Assembly: GCF_000701705.1 (NCBI RefSeq)
Contig: NZ_JNJP01000003.1
Span: 101,571-165,570, forward strand
Direction: 5' to 3'
DNA from: Bilophila wadsworthia ATCC 49260
GTDB taxonomy: Bacteria; Desulfobacterota; Desulfovibrionia; Desulfovibrionales; Desulfovibrionaceae
Length of the DNA: 64,000 nt
The notes below the pieces were generated by a model. The model was not told the DNA's origin and ran no database searches. It saw only the letters and a program-made list of their open reading frames with translations. The translations under genes were made by a program, and so were the position numbers. Of this stretch, positions 42,070 through 50,951 are shown piece by piece. How positions within the stretch are numbered: position 1 is the first letter of the stretch; every line of letters begins with the position of its first letter.

Positions 42070-42141
42070 GTTCTTACATTGCATTGGTAAGAACACAGTT
42101 CTGCAAGAAGCCGTTGAGTTGCCGCTCGACGGCTTTTTTGT
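42070..42141 (+). ncRNA. Candidate small RNA with operator-like hairpin and terminator
   Basis: GTTCTTAC (42070-42077) and GTAAGAAC (42087-42094) form a perfect inverted repeat; with one bulge the arms extend to 13 bp (ACTGT...ACAGT). A second hairpin (AGCCGTTGAG with CTCGACGGCT, 42109-42137) runs into TTTTTT, a rho-independent terminator. No coding frame is visible. The transcript of about 70 nt would be antisense to the leader of the leftward rep-like/dot operon if that operon starts further right. The first palindrome could equally be a repressor site over the start point. Confidence 0.5.
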
Positions 42142-42695
<554 letters not shown>

Positions 42696-42721
42696 AATAG
42701 CCATATTTTTCAGGAGGGTGC

Positions 42722-44350
42722 ATGATGGACAGCACCCTCCATTACGGTGACTGTCTGGAAGTTCTCCGTACCTTTCCCGACGCCTGCGTCGATCTGATCT
42801 ACCTTGATCCTCCCTTTAATTCCAACCGGGACTACAACGCGTTCTTCGCACCGCCGAAGGATGGCGGGGCGAGTGCCCAGATCACGGCCTTTGAGGATAC
42901 GTGGCACTGGGGCGAGCAGGCGCAGCGGGAGTTCGTCGAGTTGTTGCGGAATCCGGAGGGCGGCTCCGTTTCCGATATTCTGGCGGCGTTGAGGCAATTT
43001 TTGGGCGACAACGACATGATGGCCTACCTTGTGATGATGGCTAGTCGCCTTGTGGAGCTGCGCCGCGTACTGAAGGACACCGGGAGCCTGTACCTGCACT
43101 GTGACCCGACCGCGAGCCACTATCTGAAGATTGTGCTGGACGGGATATTCGGCCCTGTCAACTTTCGTAACGAACTTATATGGAAGCGCTCTCAGCCTAA
43201 AAGTCATGTAAAAATTAATTTTCCAACGACGCATGATGTTATTTTGCGGTATGCAAAAACGGATTTGGCACTATTCAACAAGATATACACAGAGTATAAT
43301 CAGGAATATATAAATAAATTTTATCGCCATAAAGATGCTGATGGCCGTTTGTACCAGCTAGCGGATCTGACGAATCCCAATAGAAACAGGCCCAACCTTA
43401 CCTATGAATTCCTGGGTGTCACGCGAGTCTGGAGGTGGACAGAGAAGCGGATGCGGGCGGCATATGATGAGGGGCGGATCGCACAGACCGAGCCGGGAAG
43501 TGTTCCCCGTTACAAGCGGTATCTGGATGAAATGCAGGGGCAGCCCATTACTGATCTCTGGGACGATATTGAACACCTGCACGGAACCCAGTCGGAATAT
43601 CTCGGCTACCCCACGCAAAAGCCCGTGGCTCTTCTGGAGCGCATCATCAGGGCCAGCAGCAACCCCGGGGACGTGGTGCTCGATCCGTTCTGCGGTTGCG
43701 GTACGGCGATCCATGCGGCCCAAAAGCTCGGACGCAAATGGATAGGCATCGACGTCACGCACCTTGCCATTTCCCTGATCACGCAGCGTATCCGCAAGGC
43801 ATTCCCGGATTGCGCCTTTCAGGTGTCCGGCGCCCCTAAAGATGTGGACTCGGCCCGATATCTTGCAGAGAGTTCCGGCCTTGAGGGGCGGTACCAGTTC
43901 CAATATTGGGCCTTGTCGCTCATTGACGCCTTGCCCGCGCAGGATAAAAAGAAGGGGGCGGACGGCGGGCTTGACGGCTTCATCTGGGCCTATGACGGTC
44001 CGAACGCGAAGAAGCCCTTCAAGATCGCCGTGTCTGTGAAGAGTGGAAAAATCCCGGCGAACCATATCCGCGAACTGGCAGGGTTGCTCAACACCAGTAA
44101 GGACAATACGCAAATGGCCTTCCTGCTCACGCTGGAGGAACCCAGCCGGAAGATGCGGACGGACGCCCTCGCCGCCGGGCACTACGAGTACCCCAACGGC
44201 AAGCGGTTCCAGTGCATCCAGATTCTGACCATCCGGGAACTGCTGGCCGGAGCCAAACCCGACTACTTGGACTACGGGGAGGGCAGAGCCATGAACAAAC
44301 AAGCTAAACGCGAGGTCAAGCCGGGGCCGAAGCAGGCCAGCCTGATCTGA
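42722..44350 (+). CDS. DNA methyltransferase (beta class) with Mrr-like C-terminal domain
   Basis: 542 residues; AGGAGGG lies just upstream. An N6-adenine/N4-cytosine methylase of the beta arrangement: motif IV DPPF at 29-32 (LIYLDPPFNSNRDY) comes before the SAM-binding motif I (VLDPFCGCGTAIHAAQKLGR, about 316-335). The last about 140 residues contain GGLDGFIWAYDG and IAVSVKSGKIPANHIREL, the D...xVKSGK spacing of an Mrr-type PD-(D/E)xK nuclease domain. The protein may thus be a fused restriction-modification enzyme or a methylase with a DNA-binding relic. It is the first gene of the prophage block. Modification of phage DNA against host restriction is the likely role. Expression may vary through the (CT)21 tract. 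Confidence 0.85.
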   Translation: MMDSTLHYGDCLEVLRTFPDACVDLIYLDPPFNSNRDYNAFFAPPKDGGASAQITAFEDTWHWGEQAQREFVELLRNPEGGSVSDILAALRQFLGDNDMMAYLVMMASRLVELRRVLKDTGSLYLHCDPTASHYLKIVLDGIFGPVNFRNELIWKRSQPKSHVKINFPTTHDVILRYAKTDLALFNKIYTEYNQEYINKFYRHKDADGRLYQLADLTNPNRNRPNLTYEFLGVTRVWRWTEKRMRAAYDEGRIAQTEPGSVPRYKRYLDEMQGQPITDLWDDIEHLHGTQSEYLGYPTQKPVALLERIIRASSNPGDVVLDPFCGCGTAIHAAQKLGRKWIGIDVTHLAISLITQRIRKAFPDCAFQVSGAPKDVDSARYLAESSGLEGRYQFQYWALSLIDALPAQDKKKGADGGLDGFIWAYDGPNAKKPFKIAVSVKSGKIPANHIRELAGLLNTSKDNTQMAFLLTLEEPSRKMRTDALAAGHYEYPNGKRFQCIQILTIRELLAGAKPDYLDYGEGRAMNKQAKREVKPGPKQASLI

Positions 44351-44426
44351 CCATTCTCATCTTGAGTGAAAAAACGGTGTCTCCGGACGCCGTTTTTTTT
44401 GTTTGCACAGCGTGCGAGGATTCCGG
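44351..44426 (+). terminator. Phage intergenic repeat, copy 1 (terminator plus conserved tail)
   Basis: ATTCTCATCTTGAGTG, then a hairpin (AACGGTGTC/GACGCCGTT) with a T8 tract, then GTTTGCACAGCGTGCGAGGA and TTCCGG. Copies 2 and 3 are at 54231-54308 and 59985-60061. The hairpin is a rho-independent terminator. The conserved part downstream (with GCAC-agc-GTGC inverted arms) is beyond what a terminator needs and may be a promoter or operator for the following block. Confidence 0.75.
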
Positions 44427-44474
44427 CGTGGCCTCCGATTTCCGTCCATCATGGCGGGGATCGGAGGTTTTTTT

Positions 44475-46133
44475 ATGGCAGACGGACTTTATCTCGCTGA
44501 CGGCACGTTCCGGACTTTTTCCATCGAGTCGCTGACCACGGAGCTGGCCACGCGCCAGAACGCGGGGCTGTATCTCGGCGACGTGGGCGGGTGGCTCACG
44601 CAGCTCCCCGATCCCGACCCCGTGCTCCGGAAGCGGGCGGAGGATGCCGAAGTGCTCATGGAGCTGGCGGCGGACGATCAGGTGACCACGGCGATGCTGG
44701 CCAGAAAGTACCGCGTCCAGAACTGTCAGCACTACTGTTTCCGCCCCGGCGCGCCGGACGGGAAGGACGCGGATGCGAAAGCCCGGCTCGTTCATGAGCG
44801 GTTCATGGCGGACTTGGAGCGCACCAACCTGCGCACGATCATCTCATCAATCCTTGATGCGCCGTTTTACGGCATGACGCCGCTGGAGCTGCTCTGGGAG
44901 CTTGACGGCGGCTGGTGGCACCTGCGGGACATCGTGGCCCGCCCGTACCACTGGTTCGCCTTCGACCAGCGGAACCGCCCGCTGTTCCGTGGCGCGTATG
45001 GCCAATCCTGCGCCGATCCCGTGCCGCTGCCCGAGTCGAAGTTCGTCATCGCCGTCCACCAGCCGACCTATGATAACCCCTACGGCCTGCGCTTGTTGTC
45101 CCGCTGCCTCTGGCCGGTCGCCTTCAAGCGCGGCGGGCTCCAGTTTTACGCGAAATTTGTCGAACGGCACGGGATGCCGTGGATCGTCGGCAATGCGCCG
45201 CCTCAAGCCAAGGACATGGAAAAGCGCGAGATAGTAGCCGATTTGGCGCGCATGGTGCAGGACTGTGTGGCCGTGATGCCCGCCGGGTCCGACGTGAAGT
45301 TCCTTTCCGCAGGGACCACGCAGGCGCAGCTGCATGAGGACTTTCTTGCCCGGCAGGATCGGGCCATCTCCAAAGTCCTGATGGGACAGACCCTCACCAT
45401 CGAGACGGACGGCAAGAATTCCCTTGCGGCCACGGAAGCGCACAAGGGCGTCGCCGACGACATCGCGGAAGCGGACAAGGTGATGGTTGCCGACGTCTTC
45501 AACGAAATCTGTTGGGTATACGCGCGCGTGAATGTCGGGCCGGACGTACTCGCGCCGCTGTTCAGCTACGAGGAGCCGGAAGACCTGCTTTCAAAGGCCG
45601 ACCTCGATCTCAAGCTCAAGTCCATGGGCGTGAAGTGGCTGCGGCCCCATCTGGAGGGCGACTACGGCCTGAAGCCGGACGAGTTCGATTTGGAGGGCGA
45701 AGGCACGCCGGTTGATGAGCTCGCCGCGGACAAGCCGCAACCGGACGAGAAAAAGGACAAGGAGAAGGACGACTCCGCCGAGGACACGGAGGATGCTGAG
45801 GACGAGAAGGGTAAAGACGACGCCAAGAAGAAAGGCCCGGACTTTGCCGCGCCCGACGATTTCACCAGTGCCGAAGACGCGCAGGCTCGCCTCGACAAGG
45901 CCATTGACGCGCTGCTCCCCGAAGTACTGAAGGCCAGCGCCGAGTTTTGCAGCCAAGTTGAGAATGCCGTGGAATCGGCGAAGAGCTTTGACGAACTCCA
46001 GCTTGCCCTTGCCGATTTGCTGGCGGGCAAGGTTGAGGACGACGATCTGGCGAAGCTGATGGAGCGCAGCATGGTCATGGCTGCCGGATTCGGGGCCGCA
46101 GCCGGAAAGGAGGACGCCGATGCCGCTTCCTGA
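44475..46133 (+). CDS. Mu-like portal protein (gp29, DUF935)
   Basis: 552 residues from the ATG at 44475 (CGGAGG upstream). The DUF935 pattern is clear: QLPDPDPVLRKRAEDAEVL near the start, then LDAPFYGMTPLELLWELDGG and the portal-crown segment FVERHGMPWIVGNAP. It forms the dodecameric portal ring through which DNA enters and leaves the head. A highly acidic/Lys-rich linker (about 415-455, DEKKDKEKDDSAED) precedes a C-terminal helical domain (AQARLDKAIDALLPEVLK). It overlaps gpF by 14 bases. The terminase that usually precedes it is missing in this window. Confidence 0.9.
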   Translation: MADGLYLADGTFRTFSIESLTTELATRQNAGLYLGDVGGWLTQLPDPDPVLRKRAEDAEVLMELAADDQVTTAMLARKYRVQNCQHYCFRPGAPDGKDADAKARLVHERFMADLERTNLRTIISSILDAPFYGMTPLELLWELDGGWWHLRDIVARPYHWFAFDQRNRPLFRGAYGQSCADPVPLPESKFVIAVHQPTYDNPYGLRLLSRCLWPVAFKRGGLQFYAKFVERHGMPWIVGNAPPQAKDMEKREIVADLARMVQDCVAVMPAGSDVKFLSAGTTQAQLHEDFLARQDRAISKVLMGQTLTIETDGKNSLAATEAHKGVADDIAEADKVMVADVFNEICWVYARVNVGPDVLAPLFSYEEPEDLLSKADLDLKLKSMGVKWLRPHLEGDYGLKPDEFDLEGEGTPVDELAADKPQPDEKKDKEKDDSAEDTEDAEDEKGKDDAKKKGPDFAAPDDFTSAEDAQARLDKAIDALLPEVLKASAEFCSQVENAVESAKSFDELQLALADLLAGKVEDDDLAKLMERSMVMAAGFGAAAGKEDADAAS

Positions 46134-47478
46134 GCCGGAAATCCTCGCCAAGCCCGTTCAGCCTGACGCCGCCATCGCCTTCTGGCAGTCCCGCGCCAAG
46201 CTCACGGCGACACAGGCCAAGGCGCTCGGCGAAGGGGCGCGCAGCCGGGCCTTTTACGTCACCGGGCTTGCAGAGATGGACATGGTGAACCTTGTCCACG
46301 GCGGCATTGCCGAGGCCCTCGAAAACGGCGAGACGCTGGCGGACTTCAAGAAGCGCATTGCCGAGGTCATTGAGCGCGAGGGCTGGAAGGGCCACCGCGT
46401 CGAGACCGTCTTTCGCACCAGCATGCAGTCCGCCTATTCCGCCGGACGCTACGCCAAGCAGCGGGCGGTCAAGGAGCTCCTGCCCTACTGGCGGTATGTG
46501 ACCGTGGGTGATTCCCGCGTGCGGCCTTCCCACGCCATGCTGTCCGGCAAGGTTTTCCCGGCGGATCATCCCTTCTGGGCCGAGAATTACCCGCCCAACG
46601 GCTTCAAGTGCCGCTGCGCCGTGCAGGCGCTCTCCAAGGGGCAGGTCAGGCGGCGGGGCCTCAACGTCGAAACCGAGATTCCCGGCGACAGCGTGTGGAC
46701 CGACCCGAAGACGAGCATGGAGCACCACGTCGCCCGGCCCGGTGCGGATGACGGCTTTCGGAACAATCCGGGCAAGGATTGGCTGGCGGGGCTGTCGCCG
46801 CAGGAAGTGCCGTTTGACGCCGGAGAAGATTTAGTCCGGACGGCGCTCTGCCTGCTGCCGCGCACGGATTCGGCGGATTTCGCGGACGCGCAGGTCCGGC
46901 GCATCGTCGGGCACGGGCAGGAATGCCTGCCGCCGCTCATCACGCTCGCACCCAAGCACATCCTGCCGGTAAAAAAGGCCGACATCCTGCCTGAAGGCAT
47001 GACCGAGGAAGCCTATGCTCTGGCGTTCCTCAAGGAATTCGGCCTGAAGTCGCTGGACGACAGCACGCTGTTCCGGCTGCCGTGGCTGCGGACGCCGCTA
47101 CTTATCAGTAAGAGCCTTCTGTTTAAGAAGGATAAGAACCAGAATTTGATAGGACTTAAGGCGAATAAGGAAGGGCGTGGCCCCGTAATGCGTTTGTTGG
47201 CCCGGACTATCAAGAATCCGTATGAAGTCTGGCAGGTTCCGATGAAGTTGTCAGGAAAGCCGTATGTCACCCTCCGTTTTATACGCCTTTTCAGGACAGA
47301 AGGCGATGAAACCTTTGGCGGTTACTCGGCCTTCAATTGGATAGGTGGGCGCTACTGGTCCGGAGCTACCGTGTTCAAAGCGAAGGCTACCCTCGAAAAG
47401 GCTGCAACCTACCTTGAACAGCAACGCAATGGGATTTTGCTTTTTCGAGAGGGGGGAGGAGGCGTGCTCTCAAGATGA
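46120..47478 (+). CDS. Mu gpF-like minor head protein with C-terminal nuclease-toxin-like domain
   Basis: 452 residues. The first about 230 are a Mu gpF/SPP1 gp7 head-morphogenesis domain: FRTSMQSAYSAGRYAKQRAV, RPSHAMLSGKVFPADHPFW and the zinc-like YPPNGFKCRCAVQAL. After a linker, residues about 325-452 (KEGRGPVMRLLARTIKNPYEV, VTLRFIRLF, AFNWIGGRYWSGATVF) resemble the PBECR2 family of Barnase/EndoU/colicin/RelE-like nuclease domains fused to phage head proteins. The DNA coding for this part (about 47,090-47,460) is clearly more AT-rich than its neighbours, so it was probably gained as a module. It could be injected with DNA as an RNase. The gpF part is certain; the toxin part less so. Confidence 0.85.
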   Translation: MPLPEPEILAKPVQPDAAIAFWQSRAKLTATQAKALGEGARSRAFYVTGLAEMDMVNLVHGGIAEALENGETLADFKKRIAEVIEREGWKGHRVETVFRTSMQSAYSAGRYAKQRAVKELLPYWRYVTVGDSRVRPSHAMLSGKVFPADHPFWAENYPPNGFKCRCAVQALSKGQVRRRGLNVETEIPGDSVWTDPKTSMEHHVARPGADDGFRNNPGKDWLAGLSPQEVPFDAGEDLVRTALCLLPRTDSADFADAQVRRIVGHGQECLPPLITLAPKHILPVKKADILPEGMTEEAYALAFLKEFGLKSLDDSTLFRLPWLRTPLLISKSLLFKKDKNQNLIGLKANKEGRGPVMRLLARTIKNPYEVWQVPMKLSGKPYVTLRFIRLFRTEGDETFGGYSAFNWIGGRYWSGATVFKAKATLEKAATYLEQQRNGILLFREGGGGVLSR

Positions 47479-47603
47479 GAAAAGCGCCGGTGGAGACAGG
47501 CCCCGGCGCAGACGACATCCTTGTTGCGACCCCAGCCTGTTCTGGGCTCAGGATACGCCGCCTTTGTCAAAACAGATTACCCATCAACCTTTAAGGAGTC
47601 AAC
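47479..47603 (+). other. Spacer with hairpin before the protease/scaffold gene
   Basis: A GC-rich hairpin (GCGCCGG at about 47486 pairing with CCGGCGC) lies just after the gpF stop, then CCAGCCTGTTCTGGGCT. There is no T-tract. AAGGAG precedes the next start codon. Confidence 0.4.
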
Positions 47604-48470
47604 ATGGATAAGACATTTCGTCTCGCCATCGCCCGCACGGGGCATTTCACTGATTCGCAGGGCCGTCCGCAGAGTTTTTCCGAAGCCGACCTTGACGCCA
47701 TCGCCACCAGCTACAATCCGAAGAACCGCGAAGCGCCGCTCGTCTTCGGCCACCCGGCAGTGAGCGATCCGGCCTTCGGCTGGGTCAAGTCCGTCCATCG
47801 GGAGGGGAAAAATTTGTTTGCACAGATTGCGCAGATTCCGGACGCGGTGCGCCAGCTGGTGCAGGATGGGCGTTATAAATACGTGTCCATGTCCCTCATG
47901 CCCGACCGCAAGACACTCCGGCATGTCGGGCTGCTCGGAGCCGCCGTCCCCGCCATCGACGGGCTCGGGCCGGTCTCCCTGTCCGGGGGCAATGATGCGG
48001 TCACCATTAACTTTGCACAAGGAGACGGCACTATGACCGTAGAAGAGCTTCAGGCTCAGGTAAAGGCGCTCACGACCGAGCGGGACGATCTGAAAGGCAA
48101 GCTGGAAGCGGAAAAAAGCGCTGCAGCCAAAACGGCCAGCGACTTTGCCGCGTACAAAAACGGCATTGAGGTCAAGGCCCGCGAAGCCCGCATAGATGCG
48201 CTGGTCAAGTCCGGCAGGGTGAAGCCCGCCGACCGCGCCTATCATCTGAACTTCGCGGCGTCGCTCGCCGGGGTGGAGGTCACGTTCGACTTTGCGGCCC
48301 CCGATGGCACGGTCGAAAAGCTCTCCGCCGAGGAGCGCTATTTTCGCGAGCTTGAAGCCCGCGAACCGCTGTCCGTCGTGATGGATTTTTCCGCAGGCGT
48401 CACGCCAGCGCATGTTTCCGGCCCGGCGGTTCCCGCCTACGAGACCGCCGACTACACCGCCAAGCTCTAG
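47604..48470 (+). CDS. Mu gpI-like prohead protease with internal scaffold start
   Basis: 288 residues. The N-terminal half (REAPLVFGHPAVSDPAFGWV, then YKYVSMSLMPDRKTLRHVGLLG) matches the Mu gpI protease, a serine-type enzyme that matures the prohead. The C-terminal half (from about 143) is a charged coiled coil (MTVEELQAQVKALTTERDDL) typical of the scaffold. An in-frame ATG at 48033 with AAGGAG eight bases upstream would make the scaffold alone, as in Mu I/Z. It lies between gpF and the decoration protein, the standard order. The protein is complete. Confidence 0.87.
   Translation: MDKTFRLAIARTGHFTDSQGRPQSFSEADLDAIATSYNPKNREAPLVFGHPAVSDPAFGWVKSVHREGKNLFAQIAQIPDAVRQLVQDGRYKYVSMSLMPDRKTLRHVGLLGAAVPAIDGLGPVSLSGGNDAVTINFAQGDGTMTVEELQAQVKALTTERDDLKGKLEAEKSAAAKTASDFAAYKNGIEVKAREARIDALVKSGRVKPADRAYHLNFAASLAGVEVTFDFAAPDGTVEKLSAEERYFRELEAREPLSVVMDFSAGVTPAHVSGPAVPAYETADYTAKL
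48033..48470 (+). CDS. Internal in-frame scaffold protein (Mu gpZ-like)
   Basis: 145 residues read in frame within the protease gene, from the ATG at 48033. AAGGAG at 48019-48024 gives ideal spacing, as strong as the signals of the separate genes around it. The product is the coiled-coil scaffold followed by a C-terminal capsid-binding region (YFRELEAREPLSVVM). Mu and lambda make scaffold in the same way from gpI/Z and C/Nu3. Expression itself is inferred. Confidence 0.6.
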   Translation: MTVEELQAQVKALTTERDDLKGKLEAEKSAAAKTASDFAAYKNGIEVKAREARIDALVKSGRVKPADRAYHLNFAASLAGVEVTFDFAAPDGTVEKLSAEERYFRELEAREPLSVVMDFSAGVTPAHVSGPAVPAYETADYTAKL

Positions 48471-48479
48471 GAGGACGAC

Positions 48480-48878
48480 ATGGCTGCTGAAGGAAAACTC
48501 GGCGGATACAAGATTTCCGGCGAACGCGCCGGGACGGACGAGCATCCGCTTATCCGCAAGTATCTGCCCATTGATACGACCGTGGTGACCGCCGTGCTCG
48601 AACCCGGCGTGTTGCTGAAAGAGGTCGAGGTGAAGGGCACGGGCGATCAGAGCGCCGTTGTTATCGAGCACGCCTACGTTCCGTGGGCGGAGACGGACAC
48701 GGTCAGCCCCTGCGCCGTGGTCGACGACCGGTTTGACCCCGAGTCCGAGACCAGCGCGATCTGCATCGTGCACGGCTGCGTGAAGACGCGGGTCCTGAAA
48801 GTCGGCGCGACCGGCAGCACGGCTCCCGGCATCCTCGCGCTCACCAAACTCATGCACAACGGCATCTTTGCCGCGTAA
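48480..48878 (+). CDS. Head decoration protein
   Basis: 132 residues, AGGAGG upstream. The sequence (HPLIRKYLPIDTTVVTAVLE, PGVLLKEVEVKG, CIVHGCVKTRVLKVG) has the beta-rich pattern of lambda gpD-like head-stabilising proteins, which bind as trimers on the capsid surface after expansion. The position between the scaffold/protease and the major capsid gene is the usual one. No diagnostic catalytic motif is expected. Confidence 0.7.
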   Translation: MAAEGKLGGYKISGERAGTDEHPLIRKYLPIDTTVVTAVLEPGVLLKEVEVKGTGDQSAVVIEHAYVPWAETDTVSPCAVVDDRFDPESETSAICIVHGCVKTRVLKVGATGSTAPGILALTKLMHNGIFAA

Positions 48879-48887
48879 GGAATCGAT

Positions 48888-49883
48888 ATGCTTGCTAATT
48901 TGAAAAATATCTTCAATCCGTCCGCCGTGGTGCAGTCGCTGAAGCCGCTGCCGCCCTTGAAGTCCACGGTCATGGATACCTTTTTCACCAACCGTCCGGC
49001 GCACCCTCTGCCAGTGCTCGGCATCAGCGAGTTGAGCCGCGTTGTCGAAACCGTGCCCATGGTACGACGCAACGGCATGCCCGTTGCGCTCGGCGGCGAA
49101 GAATTCGAGACGCAGTATTTCGCCCCGTTGCCGATCAAGGTGAAGCTCTCTGTGACGGCTTCGGAGCTCAACGATCTGCGGGTGATCATGAACAACTCGC
49201 AGGCCGTGGAAGCGTGGCGCGCCGCGAAGCTCGACCAGATCCGCCGGACGATCCGGCTGACGACCGAAGGCATGAGCGCCACCGTGCTCACCACCGGCAA
49301 GGTCGCGTGGCCCGTGCAGCTCGAAGGCGGGCGTTCCGAAGCCTTCAGCTTCGACTACGGCTCTCCGCTGTCGCACACGCTGACCACCAAGCTCTCGGCA
49401 TCCAGCAAGATTTCCGACCTCTACGACATCCTCGTGGATATGGAGGAAAAGGTGCGGATGGCGGGCGTCGGCAGCAATGTCGGCTTCTGGTGCGGTCGGG
49501 CCGTCTTCAAGACGATCATGGACATGGCGCAGGGCTACCTCTCCACCGCCAACATGCAGACCATCCGTATCGAGCTGGGTGCCGGAAAAATCACCATCGG
49601 CGGCTACGTCATCACGTCGCTGTCCGAAACCTACCCCGATCCGGTGTCCGGCGAGTGGGTGCCGAAGCTCAACGCCAAAACGCTCATGGCCGTGGCCACC
49701 GACGTGCCGGGAACGATCTGGTACTGCGCGCTCGACAGCATCAGCGCGAACAACGCGGCGCTGCCCCTGCACATCATCCCCATCCAGTCGCAGGACGACT
49801 CCGGCTACACGCTCATCGCGCAGTCGAAGCCCGTGCCCGGGCGCTCGCCGAAATCGGTGTGTCTCTGCACCGCAGTGGCCTGA
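48888..49883 (+). CDS. Major capsid protein (lambda gpE-like, HK97 fold)
   Basis: 331 residues. It has the gpE-type start (FNPSAVVQSLKPLPPLKST, then VMDTFFTNRPAHPLPV) and later RIELGAGKITIGGYVI and YTLIAQSKPVPGRSP, which fit the major-capsid family E of lambda-like and Mu-like phages. It would build the icosahedral shell with the decoration protein. The length is normal (lambda E 341). It is followed by a GC-rich hairpin at 49902-49921. Confidence 0.85.
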   Translation: MLANLKNIFNPSAVVQSLKPLPPLKSTVMDTFFTNRPAHPLPVLGISELSRVVETVPMVRRNGMPVALGGEEFETQYFAPLPIKVKLSVTASELNDLRVIMNNSQAVEAWRAAKLDQIRRTIRLTTEGMSATVLTTGKVAWPVQLEGGRSEAFSFDYGSPLSHTLTTKLSASSKISDLYDILVDMEEKVRMAGVGSNVGFWCGRAVFKTIMDMAQGYLSTANMQTIRIELGAGKITIGGYVITSLSETYPDPVSGEWVPKLNAKTLMAVATDVPGTIWYCALDSISANNAALPLHIIPIQSQDDSGYTLIAQSKPVPGRSPKSVCLCTAVA

Positions 49884-49901
49884 TCCGAAAAAACGCCGTT
49901 T

Positions 49902-49921
49902 CCGGCCCTTGAAAGGGCCGG
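49902..49921. terminator. Hairpin after the capsid gene
   Basis: CCGGCCCT and AGGGCCGG with a TGAA loop, 19 bases after the capsid stop codon. There is no T-tract, so it may stabilise the capsid mRNA rather than stop transcription. A perfect 14-bp palindrome (TAAGACTAGTCTTA) follows at 49948-49961. Confidence 0.5.
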
Positions 49922-49993
49922 GGCGGACAACGAGCCGGGCTGAATATTAAGACTAGTCTTAGACTATTCTTAAACGCCCGCAAAGGGGATGCC

Positions 49994-50419
49994 ATGCTGT
50001 TTTGCACCCGCGACCAGATAACCGATCTCCTGCTTGCCAACTATGTGGCGGCCTGCGAGGAACAGAACCCCGGCCTTGTCGAGCGCACCATTGAGGCAGT
50101 GAGCGGCGAGATCGCGACCGTGCTTTCCTACCGCTATCCGCAGCCGTGGCCGTCGGTGCCGGATATCATCAGATACATCGCCTCGGTCATCAGCGCCTAC
50201 CGGACGGTGGAAGCGATCACCTCGCTCGTCGGCTCGGAAGCCATTGACGACAACGAGTGGATTCCCCTGCAGAAGCAGTGGAAATACTGCACGGAGATGC
50301 TCAAGGACATCCGGGACGGCAAGCTGAAGCTGCCGCTCGATGAGGCGCATCCCGACCGGGAAGACCCGACGTTCGCCGTGTCCAGCCCCAAACCCTTCTT
50401 TGACTTCCGGGGGTTCTGA
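49994..50419 (+). CDS. Mu gp36-like protein (DUF1320), head-tail connector
   Basis: 141 residues. LFCTRDQITDLLLANYVAAC at the start, AVSGEIATVLSYRYPQPWP and VPDIIRYIASVISAYRTVE follow the DUF1320 family, of which Mu gp36 is the type. These all-helical proteins act as head-completion or connector proteins under the portal. A ribosome-binding site (AAAGGGG) is present. It lies two bases before the gpG-like gene. Confidence 0.82.
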   Translation: MLFCTRDQITDLLLANYVAACEEQNPGLVERTIEAVSGEIATVLSYRYPQPWPSVPDIIRYIASVISAYRTVEAITSLVGSEAIDDNEWIPLQKQWKYCTEMLKDIRDGKLKLPLDEAHPDREDPTFAVSSPKPFFDFRGF

Positions 50420-50420
50420 A

Positions 50421-50951
50421 ATGGCGAAATCCGGCGTCAGCCTGAACTGGGGCGGACTGGACAAGGCCCTGCTCGGTGCCGCGAAACGGCTTGCCGAGCG
50501 TCAGATGCTCATGGATGGTATCGGCGAGATGATGGTCTCGAGCACGCTCCAACGGTTTGAGGATGAGGAAGGGCCGGACGGCAAGGCGTGGAAGCCATCG
50601 ATCCGGGCCACGCCTTCCGAAGACAGCCGCGCTCCGGTGCGCAGGGGCAAGGACGGGCGGCTGCTGAAGGGCAGCGGCAGAAAGATCAAGGGCCGCAAGG
50701 GCGGCAAGACGCTGACGAACATGGGGAACCTGCGAGACTCCATCGATAAGCTGGCGACCGGCGACGAAGTGATGGTCGGCAGCAACGTCGAGTATGCCCG
50801 CATCCACCAAATGGGAGGCCGAGCCGGGCGTGGCTTGTCCGTGGACTTACCGTCCCGCCCGTTTCTTGGTGTCAGCGAGCAGGATGCGGAAGACATCAGG
50901 GAGATGGTCGGCGACTTCCTCGCCGACGCGCTGACCGGAGGCAGAAAATGA
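50421..50951 (+). CDS. Mu gpG-like virion morphogenesis protein
   Basis: 176 residues. The phage_tail_S/gpG pattern is seen in STLQRFEDEEGPDGKAWKPS, LTNMGNLRDSIDKLATGDEVM and SNVEYARIHQMGGRAGRG. These proteins act late in tail completion and head-tail joining. It follows gp36 and overlaps the next gene by four bases (ATGA). The protein is complete. Confidence 0.85.
   Translation: MAKSGVSLNWGGLDKALLGAAKRLAERQMLMDGIGEMMVSSTLQRFEDEEGPDGKAWKPSIRATPSEDSRAPVRRGKDGRLLKGSGRKIKGRKGGKTLTNMGNLRDSIDKLATGDEVMVGSNVEYARIHQMGGRAGRGLSVDLPSRPFLGVSEQDAEDIREMVGDFLADALTGGRK

Noticed and set aside
47577..49772. Long leftward frame opposite the capsid genes
   Set aside because: Antisense shadow caused by third-position G+C bias of the phage genes.
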